A stretch of 64,000 nucleotides of DNA from Channallabes apus. Its lineage: Eukaryota > Chordata > Actinopteri > Siluriformes > Clariidae. A model generated the notes under the pieces. That model worked only from the letters and a program-made list of their open reading frames with translations. It had not been told where the DNA came from and searched no databases. Below, piece by piece: positions 44,160 through 55,700 of the stretch. The first letter of the stretch is position 1; the number at the start of each line of letters is the position of its first letter. The stretch spans positions 11,916,852 through 11,980,851 of the forward strand of contig CM060126.1 of assembly GCA_030522415.1 (NCBI GenBank), in the 5' to 3' direction. The position numbers and the translations under genes were made by a program.

Positions 44160-44410
44160 TATTTTCAATTGTGTGATTTCACTTAATGTTGAGAATAGGT
44201 AGCTTGTACCACACAAAGCATAATACCTTAAAACATAGAAAAGACCATAAATCAATGGACTAAGACAACAGGGCACAAAAAAAAAAAAATTTAATTGGAA
44301 TATTTTATATTCTAAGTGTCCTTTCTTCAACCTTATAATATGCCATTTCTATATATGGGTTAAAAAACTGCATCATGCAAAGTAACAATTGAGCAGCATG
44401 AAGCAGCACA
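44158..44410 (-). pseudogene. Odorant receptor fragment, 3' part, cut by DIRS (second instance)
   Basis: Matches the OR C-terminal third with indels (including an A-run at 44278-44290). It breaks at GTTCCCTTTCAAAGG at 44411, exactly as at 18632. It is about 26 kb from the OR array. Confidence 0.82.
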
Positions 44411-44672
44411 GTTCCCTTTCAAAGGCTACACTCGATGCTGCATGAAAACGCTATGGGAACATATTTTCGTGTTGCCGGTTGTGAAGCATGTGTGTATCAA
44501 ACACGCCAAATTTTGGCTTATATAACCTCCGTCAGGTGACGGCATCTGATGAGATGCACCTGCAGGTTATAAATGGGAGTAACCCAAAACATTCCTCAGA
44601 ACTCTTTGTCTTCACTGACAGCCTAGTTGTGTTTGCATGTCTGTGTTTAAACCAGCAAAATAAGAAAGTGTT
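44411..44672 (+). mobile_element. DIRS left-terminus fragment
   Basis: Same terminus and leader as 18632-18895, truncated after AATAAGAAAGTGTT. The sequence that follows (44673-44720, CCTCAGTCCATAAATCAATG) is again OR-like (PLIYGL region), so the fragment is bracketed by OR pieces. Confidence 0.8.
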
Positions 44673-44720
44673 GATCCCTCAGTCCATAAATCAATGAACT
44701 TAGACTACATAGTATGTAGG

Positions 44721-44990
44721 AAGTATTTAATTTTTAGTGTGTTTCATGATATTCTGTGTGCATGAGAACAGAGTATTTTCTTTCTTTTACCTCGACATAC
44801 TGCACTATCAATAAACGCATTCCATAGTAGTTTATGTTAAGGATCGTAAAACTGTTGAACACTCATAAATGCAGAACTACTCCCAAGTTTCTGTTCTTCT
44901 TCACCTTATCTTTTATAAACATTCCAGTACAAACACTCCTGCAGCCACCTTCTTGGTTCTTTGTGTGTGTGCATATATATACAGTGGCTT
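44721..44990. other. Unassigned AT-rich sequence
   Basis: No gene; nothing recognised. Confidence 0.3.
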
Positions 44991-44991
44991 G

Positions 44992-45172
44992 CAAAAGTAT
45001 TCGGCCCCCTTGAACTTTTCCACATTTTGTCACATTATAGCCACAAACATGAATCAATTTTATTGGAATTCCACGTGAAAGACCAATGCAAAGTGGTGTA
45101 CACGTGAGAAGTGGAACGAAAATCATACATGATTCCAAACATTTTTTACAAATAAATAACTGAAAAGTGGGG
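44992..45172. mobile_element. Tc1-like terminal fragment
   Basis: TA|CAGTGGCTTGCAAAAGTATT followed by an uninterrupted terminal repeat to AAGTGGGG, where a MITE (45173) cuts it. It is the unrearranged reference for the fragment at 39282. Confidence 0.85.
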
Positions 45173-45509
45173 TTACAAATGAAATCAAGTTTTATGTCTA
45201 AGTTATTACTTTATTTCATAATGTTTAATTAATGAACTTCGCCGAAAATAACACAGAGCTGTTAATGAAATAAAAGCAAATCTGTTGGAATTCAGATATA
45301 ACAGAAAAGCTTGTGATCCATAGAAACATCTATTCTCCTGTCTTGATTGACAAACATGTAATGAGGGTGAAGTGTTTATAAAGATAATAAAGTGGTTAAC
45401 TGTGTTATGTTCGGCGAAGTTCATTAATTAAACATTATGAAATAAAGCAATAACTTAGACGTGCATCCTGTTATTTATTTGAGTCGGTAAAACTTGATTT
45501 CCGTTGTAA
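45173..45509. mobile_element. MITE with ~60-bp inverted arms
   Basis: The ends read TTACAAATGAAATCAAG and, in inverse, CTTGATTTCCGTTGTAA. The inner arms 45196-45255 and 45401-45460 are reverse complements with about two mismatches. The right side has ~27 extra bases outside the arm. A TA target would fit a Tc1/mariner-like origin, but no transposase is present. Confidence 0.72.
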
Positions 45510-46676
45510 TTAACTCAGACTGCGCAAAAGGTGTGCAAAGTTGAGCTACTCGAGCGCTCCTACAGGGCTGTGATTGACTGAATAGTAAGGTCGCATCTGA
45601 TTAGCTAAAGAGCACGAATGACGCTCCAACGTGCCAGCAAGTCTCAAAAACACAAACACACAAATCCAGCAATATTCACACACATAAGTCGATTTTCACA
45701 TGCACAGCCCATGATGCACTTATAAATTTTAAACATTCTAAATTTTTTACACAGTTGTACATATGTGAATTGTATATTTTGATTATAATTATATTATGAA
45801 TATGTATATTTGTTTTATGCACGTGAATGTTTTTTTTTTGTGAATATATTTTTTTTCATGCACGTGAATTGGGTTACGCACGTGAACATCGTGTCTTTTG
45901 TGTGAATTATTTATGAGACCGATCTGCAAATGTGAGTGTTAAAGCCAACGGAGAAATGCAGGAGCGCGCGCACACACTTCTCCATCCACAAATGTTGTCT
46001 TGTAAATAGTTCAGCAGTCCTAAACACAAGCGCAGGGTCTGTTTTGTACTTAACTAAAATACTTCAAAATGTTAATAAAATATAATCAATATTAAAACAA
46101 TAAAAGGCTTGAACTACTTCAGTTGTGTGTAATGAATCTAAAATATATGAAAGTCTAATGTTTATCAGTACATTACAGAAAATAATGAACTTTACCACAA
46201 TATGCTAATTTTTTGAGAAGGACCTGTACTGTATGTGTTATTTCACAATCTGCAAATGTTGTCCTACAATGTACATATTCAATGCTATGAAAACAAATAT
46301 ACTTAATGTAACAATGTAGTCTGTTATGTGCAAAAAAAAAAAAAAAACCTGTAGGACCAAAAAATAAAATAAAATAAATAAATAAATAAATAAATCCGTG
46401 GCGACAGTTTTGCAATTTGTCCCCCGCACTCACAAATACTTAAACTGTTCCCTCAGTTTAACAAATCGTGGCCACGGATTAACAAACTGTATGCACAAAT
46501 TTCCAGTCCGTACACTCAGATACCGTACTGTTTGCATATTTATTCTTAACATGAAGACTTATGTTGGTGATTTTATTATAAGCTTTTTACCCAGAATTAG
46601 ATGCATGCTGCACTGTTAATGTTATTATTAAATAACGCCTATTATTACATTGCATTTAGTTTGAGAGAACTCTGCA
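45510..46676. other. Unassigned; includes (AAAT)n at 46368-46395
   Basis: No gene. GCACGTGAAT recurs near 45820-45890, and an A-run lies at 46330-46345. Confidence 0.35.
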
Positions 46677-46778
46677 TATGTGAAAGCAAACCGTACCCAC
46701 GTCTGTTTACTACGTTGTAACATTTTTCTGACTGGTGCGGACTAAAGCAATCGAACTATAGGTGTGAAAGCACCCTTA
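46677..46778. repeat. MITE-like end fragment, copy 2
   Basis: Second copy of the repeat at 44069, with an 11-base difference near 46708. Confidence 0.5.
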
Positions 46779-48039
46779 GCTTCTATTATTGTTATATGCA
46801 ATATTTATAAGTTATTTGTGCAACGATATAGTTTTGTTATTATTAGTTAATTATTGACAATATTGTAGTGACCTAGTAGTAACGTACTAATGATTGTAAA
46901 TTTGCAATGTTTGCTAAGGCTAGATAAAGATATGCCATGGTTTGCTTGGTAGCAGAAAATTATTTAACATTACAAACTTCTTTGGTGGGCACTGTGTGAG
47001 ATTTGAAATTCGACTTTAACCAAATGTTATCTGAGCTTATATAATTACTATATGTTCAATTCAATTCAGTTTTATTTGTATAGCGCTTTTAACAATTGAC
47101 ATTGTCTCAAAACAGCTTTACACAATCAAAAGAACTATTTAAGTTTGTGTGGAATGTGAATGTGTATGAATCAAAATGTTCAGATAGTCCCTGGTGAGCA
47201 AGCCCGAGGGCGACAGTGGCAAGGAAAAACTCCCTGAGATGGTAATAGGAAGAAACCTTGAGAGGAACCAGACTCAACAGGGAACCCATCCTCATCTGGG
47301 TGAAACAGATAGCAGGAAATGATCTGCATTTATACAGTGTTAAGTGTTAGGTTCAGCTATAATAGTTGATGTTAATTGATGTTATAATAATTGATGTAAA
47401 ATGGAGTCCAGTAGTTATTGGAGACTCAGATAGACTTGTAGAAAGTTCCAGTCCTGAACTATCGAATTGTCAAGTCCTCAGAGAAACAGCTGACAACACC
47501 AGTCGAGGCCAGAACCATCTTCTAAGTAGATAGAATCATCCCCAGACACCAGACGCATCCTAAAGAGACACACGGGGCATCAGACGAGACCTCCAACCAG
47601 AAACGGGGCACCAGGATGGATCAGACAGGTCCGTAGGCAGAGGGAGTCTGGATCACTGGCAGCTCAGGAACCACATGTGTAGCTCGACAGAGAGGAAGAG
47701 TGAAAGGGGGAGACAGGGGGAGAGAGGAAAGAGAAAGAGGGGGAGGAAGAGAAGAGGAGGAGAGATTGCAATTGGGTATGGTCAGAGCCACAATGTCTAA
47801 TGTGAATGTACATTTACTGTAGAGTGCAAGCAGGGACTCCGGCAGGACTAACTATGACAGCATAACTAAAAGGGAGAGCCAGAAGGAAACACAAACATGA
47901 GGGCTCCCTGAGATGTAAAGCAAACAATCACCTCACTGTCAACAAACCTGAGTGATCAAATGAGACTGAGGAAGACAGCATCTAAACATACCAATTTACC
48001 ATAATTCTCTACGGCCATGAGTCCCCCAGATCTGCACCT

Positions 48040-51024
48040 TTACCTTATGGCAAATCTATTTAAATAAAATGCTTGGCTAAATAAATAGGTTTTGAGCCTA
48101 AACACTGAGACTGTGTCTGAGTCCCAAACACTATTTGGAAGACTATTCCATAATTTTGGGGCTTTGTAAGAAAAAGCTCTGCCCCCAGCTGTAGTTTTCA
48201 TAATACGCGGTACTGACAAGCAGCCTGCATCCTTTGACCGAAGTAGGCATGGCGGATCGTAAGACACTAGCAGTTCGCTCAGATACTGCGGCGCGAGACC
48301 ATTTAATGCTTTATATGTCAAGAGTAGTATTTTAAAATCAATGCGAAATATCACAGGGAGCCAATGTAGTGAAGATAGGATAGGGGTGATGTGCTCATAT
48401 CTTCTTGTTCTAGTGAGGACTCTCGCTGCTGCATTCTGGACTAGCTGAAGCTTGTTTATGCACCTAACTGAACAACCAGACAGTAAAGCATTACAATAGT
48501 CCAACCTAGAAGTGATAAAAGCATGAACTAGTTTTTCTGCATCGTTTACCGACAATATATTTCTTATCTTGGCAATATTTCTGAGGTGAATGAATGCTAT
48601 CCTGGTGATATTATCTACATGAGCTTCAAATGAAAGGCTGGAATCTATAATCACACCGAGGTCTTTTACTGTTGCACTTGATGGAACAGAAAGGCCATCT
48701 AAAGTTACGGTGTGATCTAAGATTTTACTTCTAGCTGTATGCGGTCCTATGACTAGAACTTCTGTCTTATCCAGATTAAGCAGAAAGAAGTTAATTAGCA
48801 TCCAATTTCTTATGTCCTGCACACATTGCTCAACTTTAGTAAGATGGTTTTTCTCATCAGGTTTTGTTGAGACGTATAGCTGTGTGTCGTCAGCATAACA
48901 ATGAAAACTAATACCATGCTTACGGATTATGTTGCCCAGAGGAAGCATGTAAAGGGAAAAAAGCAGTGGGCCTAAAACTGAACCCTGCGGAACGCCAAAC
49001 TCCACTAGAGAACATGCAGAATAATCACCATTTAAGTCTACATACTGATAACGATCGGTCAAATAGGATCTGAGCCAGGAGAGGGCTGTACCCTTAATTC
49101 CTACTACATTTTCTAATCTGTGAAGAAGAATAGCATGATCAATGGTGTCAAAAGCTGCACTGAGGTCGAGTAACACAAGCATAGTTACACAACCCTGATC
49201 AGAGGCCAATAGGAGGTCATTTACTACTTTAACGAGTGCTGTTTCTGTGCTGTGATGAGGCCTAAATCCTGACTGATACAGTTCACGTATGCCATTTCTA
49301 TGTAGATATGAGCATAGCTGCTCTGCTACTATCTTTTCCAGAATCTTAGAGATAAAGGGGACGTTTGATATTGGCCTGTAATTGGACAGCTGACAGGGGT
49401 CGAGGTCAGGTTTCTTAATTATTGGTTTGATAACTGCTAATTTAAAAGATTTTGGAACATAACCAATGCTGAGTGAGGAATTAATTATTCTCAACAGCGG
49501 TTCTGTTATTACTGGTACTATCTGTTTAAGAAAATGTGTCAGTATAGGATCTAATATACAGGTTGATGAATTTGCAGAAGAGATGAGTGAAATTAGTTCA
49601 TTCTCTTCAAGAGGAGCAAAGTATTCTAGGTTTGAATCTGACATGGCTAGGTTAACATCTGTATCAATTACATTGTTCGGTTTCAAAGCCTCAATTTTAT
49701 GCCTGATATTTACAATTTTATTATTTAAAAAGTTCATGAAGTCCTTGCTATTGCATGATGTTTTTGTGGAGATTTCTGTAGTGGTCTTATTTCTGGTTAA
49801 TTTGGCTATGGTATTAAATAAAAATCTAGGATTATTTTTATTTTCTTCTATAAGAGTTGAGAGATACGTTGATCTAGCTACACTAAGAGCTTTCCTATAG
49901 TTCAGGATGCTCTCTTTCCATGCTATTTGAAATACTAACAATTTAGTTTGACGACATTTACGCTCTAATTTCCGAGCGGTCTGTTTTAAAGTGCGCGTGT
50001 GATCGTTATACCAGGAAGCGAGTTTCTTATCTCTAATAATTTTTCTTTTTGCTGGAGCTACATTATCTAAGGTACAATGAAATGTCGACTCTAAATATTC
50101 AGTCGCCTGATCGAGTTCTGTGGGGTCAGACGGTGACCTAATCGAAGTTGGTAACTCTGGGAGATTACTGATAAAACTCTGTGTGGTAGTTGATGTGAAA
50201 GTACGTTTAATACGGTAGCGCGGTGCTGTGCGTACATTATCACTGTGACACACTTGAATGGAGACAAGATAGTGATCGGAGATAATTTCAGACACTGGAA
50301 TTGTGAATACATTTCTTATACTTAATCCGAAAAATATTATTAAGTCTAAACTGTGACCTGCTTTATGAGTGGGTCCTACTACACACTGATTTACGCCTAC
50401 AGAGTCCAGTATGGACATAAATGCTGTTCTCAGAGGGTCTTCTGGATTCTCAAAATGAATGTTAAAATCTCCGGCAATTAACGCTTTGTCTACAGAAACG
50501 ACCAGGTCTGAGATGAAATCCGCAAATTCACTAAGAAATTCAGAATACGGCCCTGGAGGTCTGTAAATTATAATTAGTGGAATCAACTGAACTGACTTAA
50601 TATACTTAAGTATACTTATGTTACTATAAAGAATTTCAAATGAGTTAAATTTGTGTCCGTGTTTTTGTACGATAGACAGATTATCACCATGAATAACTGC
50701 GATGCCTCCTCCTCTACCAGTTAACCGAGGCTGGTGTATGTAGCTGTATCCAGGAGGACTAGCTTCATTTAGAGCTACATACTCATCCTGTTTAACCCAT
50801 GTTTCAGTTAAACAGAGTATATCAAACGCCTGATCTGTGTTAATTTCATTAACAATAACTGCTTTTGATGCGAGAGATCTAATATTTAACAATCCTAGCT
50901 TCAGATCAGAGGTGCCGGCTGCGCATTCAGTATGATCCGTGTTTGTGTTCTTTATGTTAATTAGATTATTGAAACAGACTTTCTGAGTCTTTCTATATTT
51001 TTGCTTAGATCGGGGAACAGACAC
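48040..51024 (-). CDS. L2 LINE ORF2 protein: endonuclease and reverse transcriptase (open, 994 aa)
   Basis: An uninterrupted 994-codon frame. Endonuclease (about residues 40-260): [20 protein letters not shown] near 70, [36 protein letters not shown] near 184, [10 protein letters not shown] and [10 protein letters not shown] near 250, so the catalytic and substrate residues are in place. [50 protein letters not shown] and YADDTQLYV near residue 706, then the thumb with [14 protein letters not shown] and a C-terminal [10 protein letters not shown]. The protein would nick the target and reverse-transcribe LINE RNA from the nick. The start [10 protein letters not shown] matches the related copy at 23834. 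Lack of a full 5' end argues against autonomous activity, but the protein could act in trans. Confidence 0.92.
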   Translation of the reverse strand: MSVPRSKQKYRKTQKVCFNNLINIKNTNTDHTECAAGTSDLKLGLLNIRSLASKAVIVNEINTDQAFDILCLTETWVKQDEYVALNEASPPGYSYIHQPRLTGRGGGIAVIHGDNLSIVQKHGHKFNSFEILYSNISILKYIKSVQLIPLIIIYRPPGPYSEFLSEFADFISDLVVSVDKALIAGDFNIHFENPEDPLRTAFMSILDSVGVNQCVVGPTHKAGHSLDLIIFFGLSIRNVFTIPVSEIISDHYLVSIQVCHSDNVRTAPRYRIKRTFTSTTTQSFISNLPELPTSIRSPSDPTELDQATEYLESTFHCTLDNVAPAKRKIIRDKKLASWYNDHTRTLKQTARKLERKCRQTKLLVFQIAWKESILNYRKALSVARSTYLSTLIEENKNNPRFLFNTIAKLTRNKTTTEISTKTSCNSKDFMNFLNNKIVNIRHKIEALKPNNVIDTDVNLAMSDSNLEYFAPLEENELISLISSANSSTCILDPILTHFLKQIVPVITEPLLRIINSSLSIGYVPKSFKLAVIKPIIKKPDLDPCQLSNYRPISNVPFISKILEKIVAEQLCSYLHRNGIRELYQSGFRPHHSTETALVKVVNDLLLASDQGCVTMLVLLDLSAAFDTIDHAILLHRLENVVGIKGTALSWLRSYLTDRYQYVDLNGDYSACSLVEFGVPQGSVLGPLLFSLYMLPLGNIIRKHGISFHCYADDTQLYVSTKPDEKNHLTKVEQCVQDIRNWMLINFFLLNLDKTEVLVIGPHTARSKILDHTVTLDGLSVPSSATVKDLGVIIDSSLSFEAHVDNITRIAFIHLRNIAKIRNILSVNDAEKLVHAFITSRLDYCNALLSGCSVRCINKLQLVQNAAARVLTRTRRYEHITPILSSLHWLPVIFRIDFKILLLTYKALNGLAPQYLSELLVSYDPPCLLRSKDAGCLSVPRIMKTTAGGRAFSYKAPKLWNSLPNSVWDSDTVSVFRLKTYLFSQAFYLNRFAIR

Positions 51025-51120
51025 AGTCTCAATATGGTGAACCCTGAGTGACGACTCTATGCAGCTAGCAGACGGTTGGTTTAGCCTGTCTGTCTGCTCC
51101 CTGGCCTGGGCTCTGGATTG

Positions 51121-51294
51121 TCACCGATTAACTAGACCTCTACTGAGACTATGAGCTATACTACAGGAAATGAGAGCAGCACCTTCCCGAGTGGGATGGA
51201 CACCGTCCCGCTCTAACAGGCCAGCTTTGCCCTCAAAGGTCTTCCAATTGTCTATGAAGCCCACATTATTTTCGGAGCACCACCTGGACATCCA
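51121..51294 (-). pseudogene. L2 ORF1 C-terminal remnant (esterase-like)
   Basis: Encodes [20 protein letters not shown], then the [17 protein letters not shown] block, which carries the Asp-His of the SGNH domain. The rest of ORF1 is cut off at 51294 by 5' truncation. ORF2 starts 97 bp further along the element. Confidence 0.8.
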
Positions 51295-51752
51295 TATGTA
51301 ATATTTGTAAGTTAATTGTGCAAAGCTATAGGCTACAGTTGGTTGATAAAGCATGTACTAAGGATGGTCATGATCCTGTCTGTGTACGAGAGTGTGCATG
51401 CCTGTGTGGGGCATGGGGTAATAGGCCCAACTACCAACTATCAGCCAAATGCTGTTTAAAATTAATTTACTGCTACTTTTCAGTCATGCTACAGTGGTTA
51501 CGGCGATCTCGCCGCGTATACCGCCGTTTAAAGGCAACAGCGGCCAAAATAAATCAGTTGCATTTCAAAGTCATTCGTAAAATGGCCGCCAGGTGGCGCA
51601 AAGTGACATTTTCATTCATCGCAGTAAATACAACAGTGATGGTAATTTCCACAACAAACATGAAAAATCTGAACCAGAGCTATTAATGTGTACTGTACAA
51701 TAATGAGTAAAAAAAAAATTATAGTAGATTTATTAACTGAAATAAATGACCA
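51295..51752. other. Unassigned, with a possible hAT-like end at 51492
   Basis: CAGTGGTTAC at 51492 is matched inversely by GTAACCACTG at 57673-57682, but no flanking duplication is seen. Otherwise nothing recognised. Confidence 0.3.
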
Positions 51753-52070
51753 TATTTTTCAAGAGAATTTTCAAGCCCCACTCATCAAACAAAATTATAA
51801 CGAAATCGGCCAAGTTTACTATTTATTTAAATATAAATTTATAAACCAATAAGATCAAATAACACCAAGTTATTATTATAACAGGCTTACTTCGTCACTT
51901 ATCCAGAGCTTGCTTTATTAACCTTGCCTTATTTAACGTTACTTGGGTGCATCATCTTTAAGTGCTTGCTTGGTGTAGGGTTTAGAGCTCATGGTCAGTT
52001 ATACATAAAGCGCTGGTTCGAATCCCGAGGGATGATGTTTTAAATTTTTTTATTTTAATTATAGCAAAAT
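51753..52070. mobile_element. hAT-family subterminal fragment with tRNA-like boxes, copy 1
   Basis: TTTTCAAGCCCCACT to GACTTACTTCGTCAC-like sequence matches 15573-15740 of the hAT at 15528. It then carries TTGGTGTAGGGTTTAGAGC and GGTTCGAATCC (A and B box-like) at about 51970-52026. It pairs with 57090-57335 on the other strand. Confidence 0.65.
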
Positions 52071-52185
52071 TAAAATAAAAAAAATTTTTGTATTTTGATT
52101 TTGCTTCAGCATACTATAGAAAAAACAGCAAACTCGCACGCAACCAGTTTGTATTCTTTAAATTTAGGGGAGTGACGGCTCGGTT

Positions 52186-52197
52186 TTGCTGCTGCTG

Positions 52198-52236
<39 letters not shown>
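52186..52236. repeat. (CTG)n(TG)n microsatellite
   Basis: CTG units followed by TG units. Confidence 0.9.
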
Positions 52237-52392
52237 ATTATACTGATGAAAAGTGGTGGCCATCTGGAGTACCGGGAGTTTTGATTTACGACAGCTGTTT
52301 ACGGCAGTGTAGTCCAGTGCGGGAGATGCATTGTGGGTAATGAGGTCTGGTGTTACATCTGTTACATTTTTGATAATAATAGTTTTTTTACA

Positions 52393-52640
52393 AACATTTC
52401 TAAACTAATAAGATCAAATGACACCAAGTTTAAAACAGATAAAATACACGTGCAAATAATATAATTGTATAACAGGCTTACTTCGGTACTTATTTAACGC
52501 TTGCTTTCAAACAAGTCGAGTGGCTTATTAACGTCACGGAGGTTTGTTGTCTCTTAGTGCCTGGTTGGTGTAGCGGTTAGCGCGCTCAGTCAGGGATTTA
52601 CAAAGCGTCGGTTCGAATCCTGGATGATGCTGTTTTAAAA
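52393..52640. mobile_element. hAT-family subterminal fragment with tRNA-like boxes, copy 2
   Basis: Same arrangement as 51753: AATAAGATCAAATGACACCA, then GTCGAGTGGCTTATTAACGTC, then TTGGTGTAGCGGTTAGCG (A box) at about 52565 and GGTTCGAATCC (B box) at 52610. It does not fold as a complete tRNA. Confidence 0.6.
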
Positions 52641-52649
52641 AATTGTTCT

Positions 52650-53959
52650 ATTTTAATTTTACTCAGCAAACAAACAGCAAACAAAAAAATTTATTATTCA
52701 GAGCACGATATACAACCGTAATGAGTCCCTTAACCGGCTTATACAGCTGGCATGTGACCAACGTATTTAACCGTGATGAGTCCATAAAATCAGTAGCAGC
52801 TAATAATTACTAATTACTTTAGTTAATGCTGCTACTGATTTTATTCCAGCTTACCTGTTCAGGTTGATTGCGATTCTTTTTAAAATATTGTCTCAGTTTT
52901 ATATGTTGTTCGTCTTGATGTTTGTCTTCTTTTCACTTGGCAACACTCAAATGCAAATTATTCACCGTGAATCAGCTGTTCTCACCTATACATTCAGAGA
53001 AACTGAATGAGCTGAAATGAGCCATTGTTTCACGACCGCGACACCCCTCTCTCTCACGCACATACAGTACAGAGTAGACCAAATCATTACAGTACATACT
53101 TTATCCAACGAACATGAAAAATATCCACATAATGATGAGTTAAGAAGCATTGCTTAATTTTCGTTTAGACAGACTGTTTGTATCTGATTATTGGTATTAT
53201 TAAAGAACAGCAGCACAAACAACAACACAAGGGCTTGTACAGCAAGACACATTTTTATTATTTTGCAAAGAGTTAAATTTGTAACAGTAAAAGGCATCCG
53301 AATTTAAATATATAAATTACTAGAAACAAATTGAGCACACTATCAGAATAAAAAATAGAACAAATCAAATGTTTTTTACACATACACAAGGAGGATAATG
53401 ATACCGAGTTTATATTAAAATATCAAATATTGTAATATTGTTTTTGTGTTATTATAAATAATGAAATGCAGTAGGCTGTTATGGTCATCATCAAAAGAAA
53501 ATATATTAAGTAACAGATAATATTAGGTTTATATTTCAAATTAGATAAAATGCTGATTTTCCAGCAGTAAAATTATTGTATCTCTACAGTTTACAAAACC
53601 TCAGCTGCGTGTATTCATTCACAGTCTCCAGAGCACGCACAGAGAAATAGGAGACTGTGGTTTAGGAGTGGATTGGAGAGAAGAGAGCTGTTCAGTTACT
53701 ATAAAAAAAAATCTAAAAAAATATATAAAAACATAATATGATCTTTTTGAGTTATGAGGTTTTTTTTATTATACATAAGACAACCTTTCAGTTTTGTAAA
53801 TATTCTAGTTATAGTGTGTTAAGTTTTTCTTTAGGTTAAACGGTTTTGAGAATTAGACTATCCAGCTAAGATCAATATTATGTAGTTGATTGATAAAATC
53901 TGGATTAAGGATATTTTATTTTGTTTTATTTATTTAATTTGTATTTTTCATCTCCCCCC
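52650..53959. other. Unassigned AT-rich sequence
   Basis: No gene. A short imperfect inverted repeat near 52790-52850 (CAGTAGCAGCTAATAATTAC against its complement) is visible. Confidence 0.4.
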
Positions 53960-54737
53960 CTGAGGGATTGCCACCTTATTGTGGTCAGGGGATTTGCCTG
54001 CCTCAGTGCTTGGATGTTTACCGAGGGCTCAAGGGAGGTGTGTCTGTGTGTGTGTGTGTCTGTGTGTGTGTGCCCGTGCGCTGTAGCCTGTCCTTTTTTC
54101 AGCGGATTTTTCCGCTACCACAGATCAGTTTATCAACTTGTAATATATAAATTTTAGGAATATATTAACATGTGGAGACATCATTATATGTTGAATGGAA
54201 CTTGTAAGCCTTTGAATGGTGTTAAAAATACTTGCAAAACTAGTATTGCAGCCATATATTGGAGGGAACTTCTGAGGTGGTCAGTGATTGATGGCACGGT
54301 CGGTCGGAGGGGGTTGTGATCACACCTATAGATCTTTTGTTCTAGGCTATCGGTCAAATATCTCTCCACTTGGAAGCAAAAACATTCAAGGGATTTCAGC
54401 ATCTCGACGCACATACTAAGCTGTTTATAAAGTAGACACTGTTTGTTTTTTCATTTTGTAATCTTTCCCGTGTTTACCGTGTACTGTACAATGTATATTC
54501 ATTTTTTAATGAATTACTGTAAATATTACACATTCCGTTGATTTACCAGAAATGACTTTTCTGTTTTTTGTGTGTGCTAAACTAAACTTCAGGGTCAAAG
54601 TAATAGTGATTTTATTTGAAAAGTATTATATATTTACAATGCTGATAAGTTCAAGCTTAGATTCATATATGAACTGCTTCAAAGTCTTTCCACCCCGTGA
54701 CCGCTGAAATCCGACAGACGCAGGGCTCAAGGGAGGT

Positions 54738-54783
<46 letters not shown>

Positions 54784-54949
54784 ATGTGTGTGTGTGCGCT
54801 GCAGCCTGTCCTATTTTCAGCGGATTTTTCCGCTACCGCAGATCAGTTTATCAACTTGTAATATATACATTTTAGGAATATATTAACATGTGCAGACATT
54901 TAAGGGTGCGCTGCCCTCTCTTGCCCCTGCGTAGAGCTTACACACACAC

Positions 54950-54987
<38 letters not shown>

Positions 54988-55700
54988 TATATAAATACAC
55001 ATTTGGAATCTGCATCTACATTTTCTGTTACAAGTATAGAATTAGGTTCAGCTGAGACTCATGATCAATGGTGTTAGGGTACTTATGTAGTGATAATTAG
55101 TTTCAGCCAAATCATTAAAACTAACAATGGACTATGACACTCTTGAGAGGGGATATGAAGGTGTTATTCATTTATTTATTCTCTACAAGGGTGCGAACTA
55201 CAATACAGACCAAACTATAACTCTCTCTTACTACTATAAAAAATCCTAAATATAAACAAACAAAATACAGCTTTTTTTCCTCAGAGGTAAACGGAAAAGT
55301 GAAGTTGTTCAGCTGTTTACTGTCACTGCAGCTTCTTCAAAGTCTTCCCACTCCGTGACTGCTGAAATCCGACACGACAGCACGTTAGGCTGCGTCTTGA
55401 CTCATTTGTATACCGACGGTGATTGGATGTTTCCCGAGGGCTCAGGGGAGTGTGTGTGTCTGTCTGTGTGTGTGTGTGCGTGCGCGCGCGTACTTCTTCT
55501 ACTGTTCTAAAAACTCTAAATATAAACAAACTAAATACAGCTTTTTTTTCAGAGGTAAACGGAAAAGTGAAGATGTTCAGTGTCACTATGCAGATGTTAC
55601 ACTCAGTGCAGTTACCGAAATCATTGGTTTAGTCCTCATTGAGTTGCCACACATCATTTCCACGTTTCACTCGCTTTTATTCCTCTTATGTGAACATAAA
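53960..55700. repeat. Locally duplicated block with GT microsatellites
   Basis: The phrase AGGGCTCAAGGGAGGTGTGT occurs at about 54026 and 54725, and a variant at 55437. Each is followed by a GT run. AGCGGATTTTTCCGCTACC and the following ~70 bp are repeated at about 54099 and 54818. GAGGTAAACGGAAAAGTGAAG occurs at about 55284 and 55552. GTGAC(C/T)GCTGAAATCCGACA occurs at about 54700 and 55354. No gene. A (CTAT)n run lies at 54949-54986. Confidence 0.7.

Larger units (their letters stand above)
47055..51294 (-). mobile_element. L2-clade LINE, minus strand, ORF2 open
   Basis: 3' tail at 47055 (TTCAATTCAATTCAG), 3' UTR to 48039, ORF2 at 48040-51024, and the C-terminal end of ORF1 at 51121-51294. 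The 5' end is truncated within ORF1, as is common for LINEs. The closest relative in the window is the plus-strand copy at 22650-32598. The 3' UTR includes a purine-rich run at 47690-47765. Confidence 0.92.

Noticed and set aside
46173..46433. Overlapping minus-strand frames rich in Phe/Ile
   Set aside because: Low-complexity translation of T-rich and AAAT-repeat sequence.
46788..51330. Similar ~30-bp AT-rich phrases (GCAATATTTATAAGTTATTTG type) at about 46798 and 51300, read as an L2 target duplication
   Set aside because: The left one lies ~260 bp outside the LINE end, so it is not a target duplication. The similarity may be chance.
51318..51686. 122-codon frame next to the L2 5' truncation
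   Set aside because: No family resemblance and no conserved partner in the window.
52557..52630. Possible functional tRNA gene
   Set aside because: A and B boxes are present, but acceptor and anticodon stems do not pair and it recurs inside transposon-derived sequence. Kept only as a tRNA-like repeat.
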